This document shows positions 25,412-33,578 of a stretch of DNA of 64,000 nucleotides, piece by piece. Origin of the DNA: Nonomuraea dietziae (lineage in GTDB: Bacteria; Actinomycetota; Actinomycetes; Streptosporangiales; Streptosporangiaceae); NCBI RefSeq assembly GCF_014195505.1, contig NZ_JACIBV010000001.1, forward strand, positions 6,076,001 to 6,140,000, written 5' to 3'. The stretch's first letter is position 1, and each line of letters begins with the position of its first letter. The notes beneath the pieces were generated by a model. It did no database searches, was not told the origin of the DNA, and saw nothing but the letters and a program-made list of their open reading frames with translations. Position numbers and translations under genes: made by a program.

Positions 25412-25443
25412 GGGGTCGGGGACGACCCCACACGAGGGGGTCG
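25412..25443 (+). promoter_or_regulatory. Candidate Shine-Dalgarno switch in the DUF3073 leader
   Basis: CGACCCC (25423-25429) can pair perfectly with GGGGTCG upstream (25412-25418, 4-nt loop) or with an identical GGGGTCG downstream (25437-25443, 7-nt loop). The downstream copy lies in the GAGGGGG ribosome-binding site 5 nt before the ATG. The two hairpins exclude each other, so one leaves the ribosome site free and the other hides it. The pairing is seen in the sequence; regulation is inference. Confidence 0.5.
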
Positions 25444-25448
25444 AGCCA

Positions 25449-25676
25449 ATGGGGCGCGGCCGAGCAAAGGCCAAGCAGGTCAAGGTTGCTCGCCAGCTGA
25501 AGTACAACAGCGGTGGCACGGATCTTGAGCGTCTTCGCGACGAGCTCGGAGTCTCTGACTCCAACCACAGTGACGACGACGCCGACGACCTCAACGATGA
25601 GCTGGCGGATCGCTATGCCGATTACGCCGACGACTACGGCGACGATGACGACGACCGGCCTTCCGGGCGTCGATAG
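25449..25676 (+). CDS. DUF3073 domain-containing protein
   Basis: This 75-residue protein begins MGRGRAKAKQVKVARQLKYN, the signature of DUF3073, a family confined to actinobacteria. The basic N-terminus is followed by a very acidic Asp-rich tail (YADDYGDDDDDRPSGRR). The function is unknown; the charge layout suggests nucleic-acid or ribosome contact, which is speculation. It stands alone between vdh and a repeat-rich interval, with strong potential secondary structure in its leader. Confidence 0.93.
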   Translation: MGRGRAKAKQVKVARQLKYNSGGTDLERLRDELGVSDSNHSDDDADDLNDELADRYADYADDYGDDDDDRPSGRR

Positions 25677-25808
25677 CTGATCTGTTGTCGGGGTGAGCCC
25701 CGCGGGTGAACCACCCGTGGGGCACTTCCGCGTTTCCACCCAACTCTCCCCGACCCGGGCACCCCCTGCTTCCCGACCAGGGCCACGAACCGGCAATGCG
25801 CCCGGTCA

Positions 25809-25889
25809 TCCGGGTGAGGGCGAGGGCCGTGAGCTGGGTAGGCGGTCGGTCGTCCGGGTGGGGGCGAGGGCCGTGAGCTGGGTAGGCGG
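25809..25889. repeat. Two 37-nt direct repeats, 44-nt period
   Basis: Positions 25809-25845 and 25853-25889 match at all but one base; the shared core is GAGGGCCGTGAGCTGGGTAG. They mark the left part of the repeat-rich interval. Confidence 0.9.
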
Positions 25890-26170
25890 CGGATCATTCG
25901 AGCGACAGGCTTGGCATGCGACGGGTCCCGATCAGGGCCTGAGGACACGGTCGGTCATCCGGGGAGGAAGCCTCCAGCTCTCGGCGAGCCCTTCTCGATG
26001 CAACGCCGGAGGGAGCGGTCCCGCCTGAGGGAAGACCGCCCGGTGAACTGCTCCGGGCCCGGGCCCTGCTCCACGAAAGGTCCCTCTCCACGAACGGTCC
26101 CTCTCCGTGAGCGGCCCTCCGTGACCGGCTCTGCTCTGGGCTTGCGCCTGCTCCACGAGGGGCCATCACG

Positions 26171-26297
26171 AGGGGTCCTCTCCACGAGCGGTCCTGCTCC
26201 TGGAGCGGCCCCGCGTCAGGAGGGGTCCTCTCCACGAGCGGCCCTGCTCCGAGCTCGCGCCCTCGAGCGGTCCTGCTCCTGGAGCGGCCCCGCGTCA
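26171..26297. repeat. Interspersed 30-nt and 33-nt direct repeats
   Basis: A 30-nt unit beginning AGGGGTCCTCTCCACGAGCG occurs at 26171-26200 and 26221-26250 with one mismatch. A 33-nt unit beginning GAGCGGTCCTGCTCCTGGAG occurs identically at 26186-26218 and 26265-26297. The sub-motif CACGAG links them to the tandem array that follows. Confidence 0.85.
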
Positions 26298-26309
26298 CCA
26301 GAGGCCCGT

Positions 26310-26440
26310 GTCACGAGGGGTCCGTGTCACGAGCAGCCCCACGTCACGAGGGGTCCGTGTCACGAGCAGCCCCACGTCACGAGGGGTCCGTGTCACGAGC
26401 GGCCCCACGTCACGAGGGCCCGTGTCACGAGGGGCTCGGT
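26310..26440. repeat. Tandem array of 33-nt repeats
   Basis: Three units stand head to tail at 26310-26342, 26343-26375 and 26376-26408, with a degenerate fourth to about 26440. Units one and two are identical; unit three has a single change. Each contains two GTCACGAG boxes. There are no unique spacers, so this is not a CRISPR array. The 33-nt period keeps reading frame. Confidence 0.92.
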
Positions 26441-26490
26441 TCGGGTGGGTGTGCCGGGGCCGAGTGGTCGGCGGGCCCCGGCGCGTCGGC

Positions 26491-27516
26491 TCAGCGGTAG
26501 CGGGCCTGGCCCGTGCCGGCCACGATCTCGCCCAGCACCCACGTCTCCAGCCCCCGCCCGACCAGCAGCTTGATCGCCGCGTCGGCCACGTCGGCGGGAA
26601 CGACGGCCGCCATACCGACCCCGAGGTTGAACGTGCGGTCCATCGCCTCCTGCTCGATGCCGCCGTGCCCGGCCAGCACCCCGAAGATCGCGGGAGGCGT
26701 CCACGACGAGCGGTCGAGCAGCGCGTCGAGGTGTGAGGGCAGCGAACGCGACAGGTTGGCCTCAAGGCCGCCGCCCGTGATGTGGGCGTAGGCGTGGACC
26801 TCGAGCGTGCGGGCCAGCTCCAGGCAGTCGAGTGAGTAGATCCTCGTCGGCTCGAGCAGCTCCTCGCCGAGGGGGCGGGCCAGCTCGGGCAGGGAGGCGT
26901 CGAGGGAGAGCCCGGCCTCGCGCACGACGTGCCGTACGAGCGAGTAGCCGTTGGAGTGGATGCCGGAGGAGGCCAGCCCCAGCACCACGTCGCCCTCGGC
27001 GACGCGGGAGGGGCCGAGCATGGCGGAGGCCTCGACGACGCCGGTGCCCGCGCCCGCCAGGTCGTACTCGTCCGCGCCCATCGCGCCGGGGTGCTCGGCG
27101 GTCTCGCCGCCGACCAGGGCCGCGCCCGCCAGGCGGCAGCCCTCCGCCACGCCGCCGACGATCTCGGCGATGCGCTCGGGCACGACCTTGCCGCAGGCGA
27201 TGTAGTCGGTCATGAACAGCGGCTCGGCCCCGCAGACCACGAGGTCGTCGAGGACCATGCCGACCAGGTCGATGCCGATGGTGTCGTGCTTGCCGTACCG
27301 CTGGGCGATCATGACCTTGGTGCCGACGCCGTCGGTGGAGGTCGCCAGCAGCGGACGCTGGTAGCGCAGCAGGGCTGAGGCGTCGAACAGGCCGGCGAAG
27401 CCGCTGGCGTCGTCGACAACCTCGGGCCGCCGCGAGCGCGCGACCTTGTCCTTCATCAGCTCGACGGCGCGCTCGCCCGCCTCGATGTCGACGCCCGCTG
27501 CCTCATAGGTAGTCAC
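26491..27516 (-). CDS. purM: Phosphoribosylformylglycinamidine cyclo-ligase
   Basis: This 341-residue enzyme closes the imidazole ring to form AIR in de novo purine synthesis, using ATP. It shows the family motifs DASGFAGLFDAS, LLATSTDGVGTK, DLVVCGAEPLFMTDYIACG, GGETAEHPGAM and HITGGG. The GTG start overlaps the purF stop as GTGA, so the two are translationally coupled. The last residues lead into the repeat-rich interval. Confidence 0.96.
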   Translation of the reverse strand: MTTYEAAGVDIEAGERAVELMKDKVARSRRPEVVDDASGFAGLFDASALLRYQRPLLATSTDGVGTKVMIAQRYGKHDTIGIDLVGMVLDDLVVCGAEPLFMTDYIACGKVVPERIAEIVGGVAEGCRLAGAALVGGETAEHPGAMGADEYDLAGAGTGVVEASAMLGPSRVAEGDVVLGLASSGIHSNGYSLVRHVVREAGLSLDASLPELARPLGEELLEPTRIYSLDCLELARTLEVHAYAHITGGGLEANLSRSLPSHLDALLDRSSWTPPAIFGVLAGHGGIEQEAMDRTFNLGVGMAAVVPADVADAAIKLLVGRGLETWVLGEIVAGTGQARYR

Positions 27517-28952
27517 TTGGGAGAACTCTCCAGTACGTACTTGCCCACGTTGTCCTGGTCGATCGCGATGGGGTAGGAGCCGTCGAAGCAGGCCCTGCAC
27601 AGGCGCTCGGCCGGGATGGTGGTCGCCTTGGTGAGACCCTCGAGAGAGATGTACCCGAGCGAGTCGGCGCCGAGCGACTGGCGGATCTCCTCCACGCTCA
27701 GCGAGCCGGCGATGAGCTCGGCGCGGGTGGCGAAGTCGATGCCGTAGAAGCACGGCCAGGCGACGGGGGGAGAGGAGATGCGCACGTGCACCTCGCTCGC
27801 GCCCGCCTCGCGCAGCATGCGGACGATCGCGCGCTGAGTGTTGCCGCGCACGATCGAGTCGTCCACGACGACCAGGCGCTTGCCCGCGACGACTTCCTTG
27901 AGCGGGTTGAGCTTCAGGCGGATGCCGAGCTGGCGGATGGTCTGCGAGGGCTGGATGAAGGTGCGGCCCACGTAGGAGTTCTTCACCAGGCCCTGGCCGT
28001 AGGGGATGCCGGACTCCTCGGCGTAGCCGACGGCGGCGGGGGTGCCCGACTCGGGGGTCGGGATGACCAGGTCGGCCTCGACGGGGTGCTCGCGGGCCAG
28101 CACGCGGCCCACCTCGACCCTGGTCGTCTGCACGCCACGGCCGGCGATGGTGGTGTCGGGCCTGGCCAGGTAGACGTACTCGAACAGGCAGCCCTTCGGG
28201 TCGGCGAGGGCGAACCTGCGCGAGCGCACGCCGCCCTCGTCGATCGTCAGCAGCTCGCCTGGCTCGACCTCACGCACGAAGGTGGCGCCCACGATGTCGA
28301 GGGCGGCGGTCTCCGAGGCGACGACCCAGCCGCGCTCGAGGCGGCCGAGCACCAGCGGGCGGATGCCCTGTGGGTCACGGGCGGCGTAGAGGGTCTTCTC
28401 GTCCATGAAGACCAGCGAGTAGGCACCCTTCACCTGCGGCAGCAGCTCGGCCGCCGCGTCCTCGATGGAGCGCGTGCGGTCCTGGGCCAGCAGGTTGGTC
28501 AGCACCTCGGTGTCGGTGGTCGCCCTGGTCGCCCCCGGCGCCAGGCGCTCGGCCAGCTCGGGGGTGTTGATCAGGTTGCCGTTGTGGGCGAGGGCCAGGC
28601 CGCCCACCTCGGTGGAGCTCAGTGTGGGCTGCGCGTTCTCCCACACACTGGAGCCTGTCGTGGAGTAGCGGCAGTGGCCGACCGCGAGATGCCCGCGGAG
28701 CGTGCCGAGCACCGACTCGTCGAAGACCTGAGCTACCAGCCCCATGTCCTTGTAGACGAGGATGCGGCTGCCTTCGCTGACCGCGATGCCCGCTGACTCC
28801 TGGCCGCGGTGTTGCAACGCGTACAGCCCGTAGTAGGTGAGTTTGGAGACTTCCTCGCCTGGCGCCCAGACCCCGAAGACGCCGCAGGCGTCCTTCGGTG
28901 CGCGGTCGTTGGGGTCCAGGTCATGGCCGAGTCGGCCGTCGCCCTTCAGCAC
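27513..28952 (-). CDS. purF: Amidophosphoribosyltransferase
   Basis: This 479-residue enzyme makes phosphoribosylamine from PRPP and glutamine, the committed step of purine synthesis. The N-terminal glutaminase begins at C23 of DACGVFGVWAPG after a propeptide that is cleaved in the family; YGLYALQHRGQESAG follows, and the PRPP loop is VVVDDSIVRGNT. The GTG at 28952 matches homologue starts (LKGDGRLGHDL) and lies 7 nt after TAAACT, suggesting a leaderless mRNA; an earlier GTG at 28991 is possible. It is coupled to purM. Confidence 0.95.
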   Translation of the reverse strand: MLKGDGRLGHDLDPNDRAPKDACGVFGVWAPGEEVSKLTYYGLYALQHRGQESAGIAVSEGSRILVYKDMGLVAQVFDESVLGTLRGHLAVGHCRYSTTGSSVWENAQPTLSSTEVGGLALAHNGNLINTPELAERLAPGATRATTDTEVLTNLLAQDRTRSIEDAAAELLPQVKGAYSLVFMDEKTLYAARDPQGIRPLVLGRLERGWVVASETAALDIVGATFVREVEPGELLTIDEGGVRSRRFALADPKGCLFEYVYLARPDTTIAGRGVQTTRVEVGRVLAREHPVEADLVIPTPESGTPAAVGYAEESGIPYGQGLVKNSYVGRTFIQPSQTIRQLGIRLKLNPLKEVVAGKRLVVVDDSIVRGNTQRAIVRMLREAGASEVHVRISSPPVAWPCFYGIDFATRAELIAGSLSVEEIRQSLGADSLGYISLEGLTKATTIPAERLCRACFDGSYPIAIDQDNVGKYVLESSPK

Positions 28953-29256
28953 ATGCTTCAGTTTAGGTTGGCCGCGTCCCTGCTCGCACACCCGGGGCCT
29001 AGATCACACGATATGACTAGATCGTCCGGGGATGTGGTGATCTCGGATGATCTTCCATGGAGTGGCGCTGATGGCTGGTGGAACAGGGGTTCGGTGGCTT
29101 CTGTCGCGCTCTCGTCGGGGTGGAGGCTGCCCGGGCGTTTTGACGCACTGTGACCCAAGGATCGCCGGGCTTTTGCCGTGTCGGACCGTTTCGACGGCGT
29201 GCTCCAGGGGAGTGTGGAGGTTCCGGCATGCCGACACGTCGGGGGAGACATAGACC
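28953..29256. promoter_or_regulatory. Divergent promoter region purF / DUF4190 gene
   Basis: A 304-bp spacer with no gene. It holds nested inverted repeats: AGATCAC (29001-29007) with GTGATCT (29037-29043), enclosing ACGAT (29008-29012) with ATCGT (29021-29025). These could be a regulator site or a leader hairpin. GGGGGAG at 29241-29247 is the ribosome-binding site of the rightward gene. Confidence 0.45.
28960..28965 (-). promoter_or_regulatory. Leaderless -10 element (TAAACT) of purF
   Basis: TAAACT on the minus strand ends 7 nt before the purF GTG. No Shine-Dalgarno sequence is present. Confidence 0.45.
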
Positions 29257-30909
29257 GTGACCACACCTGGTGACCCGAACCAGCCCAGGGCGGGGCAGGA
29301 TCGGCGGGGCGGCGAGCCCTCGTCCGACCCCACCGAGCCCAGAGCCGACGAGCATCCCTCCGAGCCCGGCGCCGCGCCATGGCCCGACGAGGCGCAGACC
29401 TCGCCAGCGGGGGAGCCGATCGTCCCCGAGCCGCCGATCGCGCCGGAGCCGCCGATCGCGCCGGAGCCGCCGGTCTCTCCTGAGCCGCCCATCGTTCCCG
29501 AGCCGCCGATCGCGCCCGAGCCGCCCACAGGGCCTGAACCGCCCACGGGGCCCGAGCCGCCGGGAGGGCCTGAGCCGACCTGGGCGCCGGGCCGTCCCGA
29601 GCCTTCGATCGTGCCGCAGCCGGACCATCCCGACCTGCCGTCCGCGCCGGAGGTTCCTCCGCCCAGCCAGGGCCGGGACCAGGACCAGCCGGAGGTTCCT
29701 CCGTCCAGCCAGGACCAGGACCAGTGGAGCGCGCGCGAGTGGCAGAGCGCCACCCATGACACCGACGACACGGTGCTGCCGCCCAGGGACGGCGGCACCA
29801 TCGAGGTCGACCCGCACGACCTGCACGCCGTCAGGGAGCCTCCCTCCGCAGGGGGGACGCGCGCCTTCGAGACCGTGGGCGAGCCCGAGGGCGGTGGGCA
29901 GGGCGGCGGCGAGGACGCCGAGCGCACGCAGGTCTTCGGCGAGTGGGGACGACCCGACGCGGGCGAGCAGCCGTCCTACACGGTGCCGGGCTCGACGCCC
30001 TCCTACCCCGGCTGGTCCGCGGCGGAGGAGCCCAGGCAGGCGGACTCGCCGAGCCCGCCCACTCCTTCCAGGTACGACCCGCCCACGCCGTCAGGCGAGA
30101 GCCCCCCGTACGAGGGGAGCCACGCGGCCCCTGCCGCGCAGGGCGGTGAGGACACGCCGGATTCCTCCGTGCCCGGAGTCTCACCCTCCAGCCCGTACGG
30201 CGGAGCCCCCGGCACCGGCTCCACGCCCTACGGCGGCGAGCAGGGCGGCTCCCACAGGGCTTCCCAGGAGAGCACCTACGGCGACCCTCAGGCAGGTGGC
30301 CCCTACGGCGGCTCCCAGCCGGGAGGCAGCCCGTACGGCGGCCCCCAGAGCGGACCCCAGCCGGGCGCGAGCCCTTACGGCGGCGCCCAGAGCGGTCCCC
30401 AGCAGGGAACAGGCCCCTACGGCCCCGCGTCGCAGGGCGGAGCCTACGGCGGCGGGGCGCACGCGGCGGACGCGCCGGGCGGGCAGCCGAGCCACGAGAT
30501 CCCCTCGCCCTACGGACCCGCCGCGGGAGGAGCGGTCTACACGCCTCCGCCCGGCGGCGCACAGCGATACCAGGGCGGGCCTGACTGGCGGCCGGCGCAG
30601 GCGGGCAGCGGGCTGGCGACCACCTCGCTGGTGCTCGGCATCGCGAGCCTGTTCCTGCTGTTCGTCTGCTTCACCGGCGTGCTCACCGCGATCGTCGGGC
30701 TGGTGCTCGGCCTGGTCGCCGTCTCCAAGGGCGCCAGCAAGGGCAGGGCGTGGACGGGCGTCGCGCTCAGCGCGCTGACGCTCATCCTGGCCGTCGGCGC
30801 GGCCGTCTGGATCTCCAACTACTTCGCCGAGTGCTCGGGGCTGCCGCCCAGGCTCAGCGAGGCGTGCGTGGAGAGCAAGATCCCGTGGATGGACCGGGGG
30901 CCCAACTAG
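29257..30909 (+). CDS. Long Pro/Gly-rich protein with C-terminal DUF4190 membrane domain
   Basis: Of 550 residues the first 440 or so are low complexity: PEPPIAPEPP repeats near residues 54-100, an acidic middle, and SPYGGPQSGPQ-type repeats near 310-390. The C-terminal 100 residues hold two membrane helices (ATTSLVLGIASLFLLFVCF and GVALSALTLILAVGAAVWI) of the DUF4190 type. The topology suggests a membrane-anchored, disordered cytoplasmic or surface arm. Start: GTG, GGGGGAG upstream. The stop shares CTAG with the convergent stop of the SCP2-like gene. Function unknown. Confidence 0.8.
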   Translation: MTTPGDPNQPRAGQDRRGGEPSSDPTEPRADEHPSEPGAAPWPDEAQTSPAGEPIVPEPPIAPEPPIAPEPPVSPEPPIVPEPPIAPEPPTGPEPPTGPEPPGGPEPTWAPGRPEPSIVPQPDHPDLPSAPEVPPPSQGRDQDQPEVPPSSQDQDQWSAREWQSATHDTDDTVLPPRDGGTIEVDPHDLHAVREPPSAGGTRAFETVGEPEGGGQGGGEDAERTQVFGEWGRPDAGEQPSYTVPGSTPSYPGWSAAEEPRQADSPSPPTPSRYDPPTPSGESPPYEGSHAAPAAQGGEDTPDSSVPGVSPSSPYGGAPGTGSTPYGGEQGGSHRASQESTYGDPQAGGPYGGSQPGGSPYGGPQSGPQPGASPYGGAQSGPQQGTGPYGPASQGGAYGGGAHAADAPGGQPSHEIPSPYGPAAGGAVYTPPPGGAQRYQGGPDWRPAQAGSGLATTSLVLGIASLFLLFVCFTGVLTAIVGLVLGLVAVSKGASKGRAWTGVALSALTLILAVGAAVWISNYFAECSGLPPRLSEACVESKIPWMDRGPN

Positions 30910-31349
30910 ACCGGTAGGTGGCCGGACAGGTCGGCACGGGCGCCGCTCGCGTGAACGGCGCCCTTCGCCATCGCCTCCGACCAGGTCAGCCTGCCCACGG
31001 CCAGCTCCAGCCAGGTCCTCGGGTCGGTCTCGATGACGTTCGGCGGGGTGCCGCGCGTGTGCCTGGGGCCCTCGACGCACTGCACCGCCGCGTACGGCGG
31101 TACACGCACCTCGACCGTGCGCCCCGGCGCCTTCTCCGCCAGCGCCTCCAGCAGATGCCGTACGGCGAAGCGCCCCGCCTCCCGCTCGGGCTTCAGCCCG
31201 CGGTCGTAGGCGGTCAGCACCGCGGAGACGCACGCGTCGGCCAGCACGGAGGCGGGACCGTCGAAGGGCGGCTCGTCCAGCGCGACCAGCTGGGCGTCGA
31301 GCGCCGATCTGAGCTTTTCCTGGTCCAGTCTGCGTGGCGGCATTCCCAT
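30906..31349 (-). CDS. Sterol-carrier-family (SCP2-like) protein
   Basis: This 147-residue protein has the pattern seen in actinobacterial proteins annotated sterol carrier family: RFAVRHLLEALAEKAPGRTVEVRVPPYAAVQCVEGPRHTRGTPPNVIETDPRTWLELAVGRLTWSEAMAKG. SCP2 folds bind lipids in a hydrophobic tunnel; here the ligand is unknown. The ATG at 31349 is chosen because GGAGG stands 5 nt upstream. Proteins of this type commonly lie near purF in related genomes (recollection). Confidence 0.8.
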   Translation of the reverse strand: MGMPPRRLDQEKLRSALDAQLVALDEPPFDGPASVLADACVSAVLTAYDRGLKPEREAGRFAVRHLLEALAEKAPGRTVEVRVPPYAAVQCVEGPRHTRGTPPNVIETDPRTWLELAVGRLTWSEAMAKGAVHASGARADLSGHLPV

Positions 31350-31367
31350 ATTGTCCTCCAAGCAAGG

Positions 31368-31411
31368 GTTCATCGGACGGGTGGGCTTCGTTCACCTCCG
31401 GTTCCAGCGAC
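31368..31411 (+). promoter_or_regulatory. PHO-box-like array upstream of phoX
   Basis: Four contiguous 11-nt units run 31368-31378 (GTTCATCGGAC), 31379-31389, 31390-31400 (GTTCACCTCCG) and 31401-31411 (GTTCCAGCGAC). Three begin GTTC, and the third fits the Streptomyces PhoP direct-repeat consensus GTTCAYYYRCG at 10 of 11 positions. The 11-nt register and the phosphatase gene 48 bp downstream support PhoP control. Confidence 0.6.
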
Positions 31412-31458
31412 CGCCGTAGCGTCCCGGCGGAACTATCACGCATGAATCTGGAGGACCT

Positions 31459-33519
31459 GTGTCGAATCCGCGCAGGCTGCTGCCGTTGCTCTCGACTCCG
31501 CACAAGAGCGGTCGAAGTGCTCTTACTTGCCAATTCCGCTGCGGCAACGCGTGTGCGCACGACGTGGCGAACACCAGTGACAACACCTACTTCGGTGACG
31601 TCGTCGCTCAGGCGATGTCACGCCGTGGCGTGCTGCGCGCGGGCGCGCTCGGCGCCCTCGTCGTGGGCACGGGCGTGGCGGGGGCCGTGCCGGCCTTCGC
31701 CGATCCCGGGGCCGAGCAGGGAGCCGAGGCTCTCGGAAAGCACGGTGACCACGGTCGCGGAGGGCTGACCTTCAAGCCGGTCGCGCCGAACACCGACGAC
31801 GCGCTGACGATCCCCGAGGGTTACTCCTCCTCCGTCGTGGTGGGCTGGGGCGACCCCGTGCTGCCCGACGCGCCCGCCTTCGACTTCGACAACCAGTCGG
31901 CGGAGGCGCAGAGCAAGCAGTTCGGCTACAACTGTGACTTCGTGACCCTCTTCCCGATGGGCCACAACCGGGCTCTGATGTGGGTGAACCACGAGTACTC
32001 CGACGAGCGGCTGATGTTCCGCGGCTACACCGGTGGCGCCGCCGCCACCGAGGAGCAGATCAAGATCGGCCTCGCCGCCCACGGCGGCTCGGTCGTCGAG
32101 GTCGAGCGGGTCAGGGGCACCGGCCAGTGGAAGCTCGTCACCAGCGGACGCCGCCGCTACAACCGCCGCGTCACCGCGCAGACGCCGATGCGCTTCAGCG
32201 GCCCCGCGACGGGCAGCGACCTGCTCAAGACGGCCGCCGACGCCAAGGGTGAGAACCCGATCGGCATGCTCAACAACTGCGCGGGCGGCACCACCCCGTG
32301 GGGCACCGTGCTGACCGCCGAGGAGAACTTCGACCAGTACTTCGTCAACGGCAGCAAGACCGACCCGAACGTCGCCCGCTACACGATCCCGACCGGCGTC
32401 TCCTCGAGCAGCCGCAGGTTCGACCGGGTCGAGGAGCGCTTCGACCTGGCCAAGCACCCGAACGAGGCCAACCGCTTCGGATGGATCGTCGAGATCGACC
32501 CGTTCGACCCCGACTCCACCCCGATCAAGCGCACCGCGCTCGGCCGTTTCAAGCACGAGGCCGCCAACACCACACTCACCAGGGACGGCCGCCTGGCGGT
32601 CTACATGGGCGACGACTCGCGCTTCGAGTACATCTACAAGTTCGTCTCGGACAAGCGCTACATCCCCGGCTACGACCGTCACAACAGGACGCTCCTGGAC
32701 GAGGGCACCCTCTACGTCGCCAAGTTCACCGGCGACAGCCCCGCCTCCGAGATCGACGGCTCGGGCAAGCTGCCCTCCGACCAGGCCTTCGACGGCTCCG
32801 GCCAGTGGATCCCGCTGGTGAGCGGCTCGAAGAGCTTCGTGGACGGCATGAGCGCCGCCGAGGTGCTGGTGTTCACCCGCGTCGCGGCGGACAAGGTCGG
32901 CGCGACCAAGATGGACAGGCCCGAGGACATCGAGCGCAACCCCGTCACCAAGGGCGTCTACGTCGCGCTCACCAACAACTCCAACAGGACCGCTGCCCAG
33001 GTGGACGAGGCCAATCCGCGTCCCTCGAACAAGCACGGTCACGTCCTGGAGATCGTCGAGCGCCGTGACGACGCGGGAGCGACGACCTTCGCCTGGTCGA
33101 TCCCGCTGGTCTGCGGCGACCCCAACGACCCCGCCACGTACTTCGCCGGGTTCGACAAGACCAGGGTGTCGCCGATCTCGTGCCCCGACAACGTGGCCTT
33201 CGACCGCGACGGCAACCTGTGGATCTCCACGGACGGCAACGCGCTCAAGGCCAACGACGGCCTGTTCGTCATGCCGGTGCAGGGCAGGGAGCGCGGATAC
33301 GTCCGCCAGTTCCTCACGGTGCCGGTCGGCGCCGAGACCTGCGGCCCGCTGGTGACCGAGGACCAGCGCAGCGTCTTCGTCGCGGTGCAGCACCCCGGCG
33401 AGGTCGACGGCGCCTCGCCGGAGAGCCCCGCCAGCCACTGGCCCGACGGCGGTTCCTCCCAGCCCAGGCCGTCCGTGGCGGTGGCCTGGCACTCGCGTGG
33501 CAAGAAGATCGGCTCCTAG
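31459..33519 (+). CDS. phoX: PhoX-family secreted alkaline phosphatase
   Basis: This 686-residue protein has the PhoX N-terminus with CQFRCGNACAHDVAN and, unusually far in, a Tat signal SRRGVLRAGALGALVVG (R55/R56) ending near AFA. The body carries PhoX motifs such as WGDPV, GYNCDFVTLFP, VNHEY, TPWGTVLTAEENF and FKHEAANT. PhoX enzymes are calcium/iron-dependent phosphomonoesterases made under phosphate starvation. GTG start with GGAGG 4 nt upstream. The PHO-box-like array upstream fits that regulation. Confidence 0.92.
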   Translation: MSNPRRLLPLLSTPHKSGRSALTCQFRCGNACAHDVANTSDNTYFGDVVAQAMSRRGVLRAGALGALVVGTGVAGAVPAFADPGAEQGAEALGKHGDHGRGGLTFKPVAPNTDDALTIPEGYSSSVVVGWGDPVLPDAPAFDFDNQSAEAQSKQFGYNCDFVTLFPMGHNRALMWVNHEYSDERLMFRGYTGGAAATEEQIKIGLAAHGGSVVEVERVRGTGQWKLVTSGRRRYNRRVTAQTPMRFSGPATGSDLLKTAADAKGENPIGMLNNCAGGTTPWGTVLTAEENFDQYFVNGSKTDPNVARYTIPTGVSSSSRRFDRVEERFDLAKHPNEANRFGWIVEIDPFDPDSTPIKRTALGRFKHEAANTTLTRDGRLAVYMGDDSRFEYIYKFVSDKRYIPGYDRHNRTLLDEGTLYVAKFTGDSPASEIDGSGKLPSDQAFDGSGQWIPLVSGSKSFVDGMSAAEVLVFTRVAADKVGATKMDRPEDIERNPVTKGVYVALTNNSNRTAAQVDEANPRPSNKHGHVLEIVERRDDAGATTFAWSIPLVCGDPNDPATYFAGFDKTRVSPISCPDNVAFDRDGNLWISTDGNALKANDGLFVMPVQGRERGYVRQFLTVPVGAETCGPLVTEDQRSVFVAVQHPGEVDGASPESPASHWPDGGSSQPRPSVAVAWHSRGKKIGS

Positions 33520-33532
33520 AGCCGCCTCCGCT

Positions 33533-33566
33533 CCCGGGCCGTGACCCCTCCACGTCGCGGTCCGGG
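33533..33566. terminator. Hairpin after phoX
   Basis: CCCGGGCCGTGAC (33533-33545) pairs with GTCGCGGTCCGGG (33554-33566) at 11 of 13 positions around an 8-nt loop, 14 nt after the phoX stop. Confidence 0.55.
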
Positions 33567-33578
33567 GGCCTCAGGGGG

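Larger units (their letters stand above)
25677..26490. other. Repeat-rich, gene-free interval between DUF3073 and purM
   Basis: These 814 bases hold no recognisable gene. Open frames on both strands translate to low-complexity Arg/Pro/Gly sequence because the DNA is repetitive. Three repeat sets occur: two 37-nt copies 44 nt apart, two 33-nt copies with flanking 30-nt repeats, and a tandem array of 33-nt units. The composition stays GC-rich. It may be a decayed gene, a minisatellite-like hot spot, or structured RNA downstream of purM. Confidence 0.7.

Noticed and set aside
26310..26440. Possible CRISPR array
   Set aside because: The 33-nt repeats are contiguous with no unique spacers, and no cas genes are present.
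25911..26573. 220-codon open frame over the repeat-rich interval
   Set aside because: It is only the translation of nucleotide repeats (VTRGPCHEQPH units), lacks a convincing start and runs into the antisense of purM.
29004..29927. 307-codon open frame antisense to the DUF4190 gene
   Set aside because: Gly/Ser repeats mirror the Pro-rich arm; the plus strand has a ribosome site and a recognised membrane domain.
31618..33492. 624-codon open frame antisense to phoX
   Set aside because: No motifs; PhoX on the other strand is full length with a Tat signal and family motifs.
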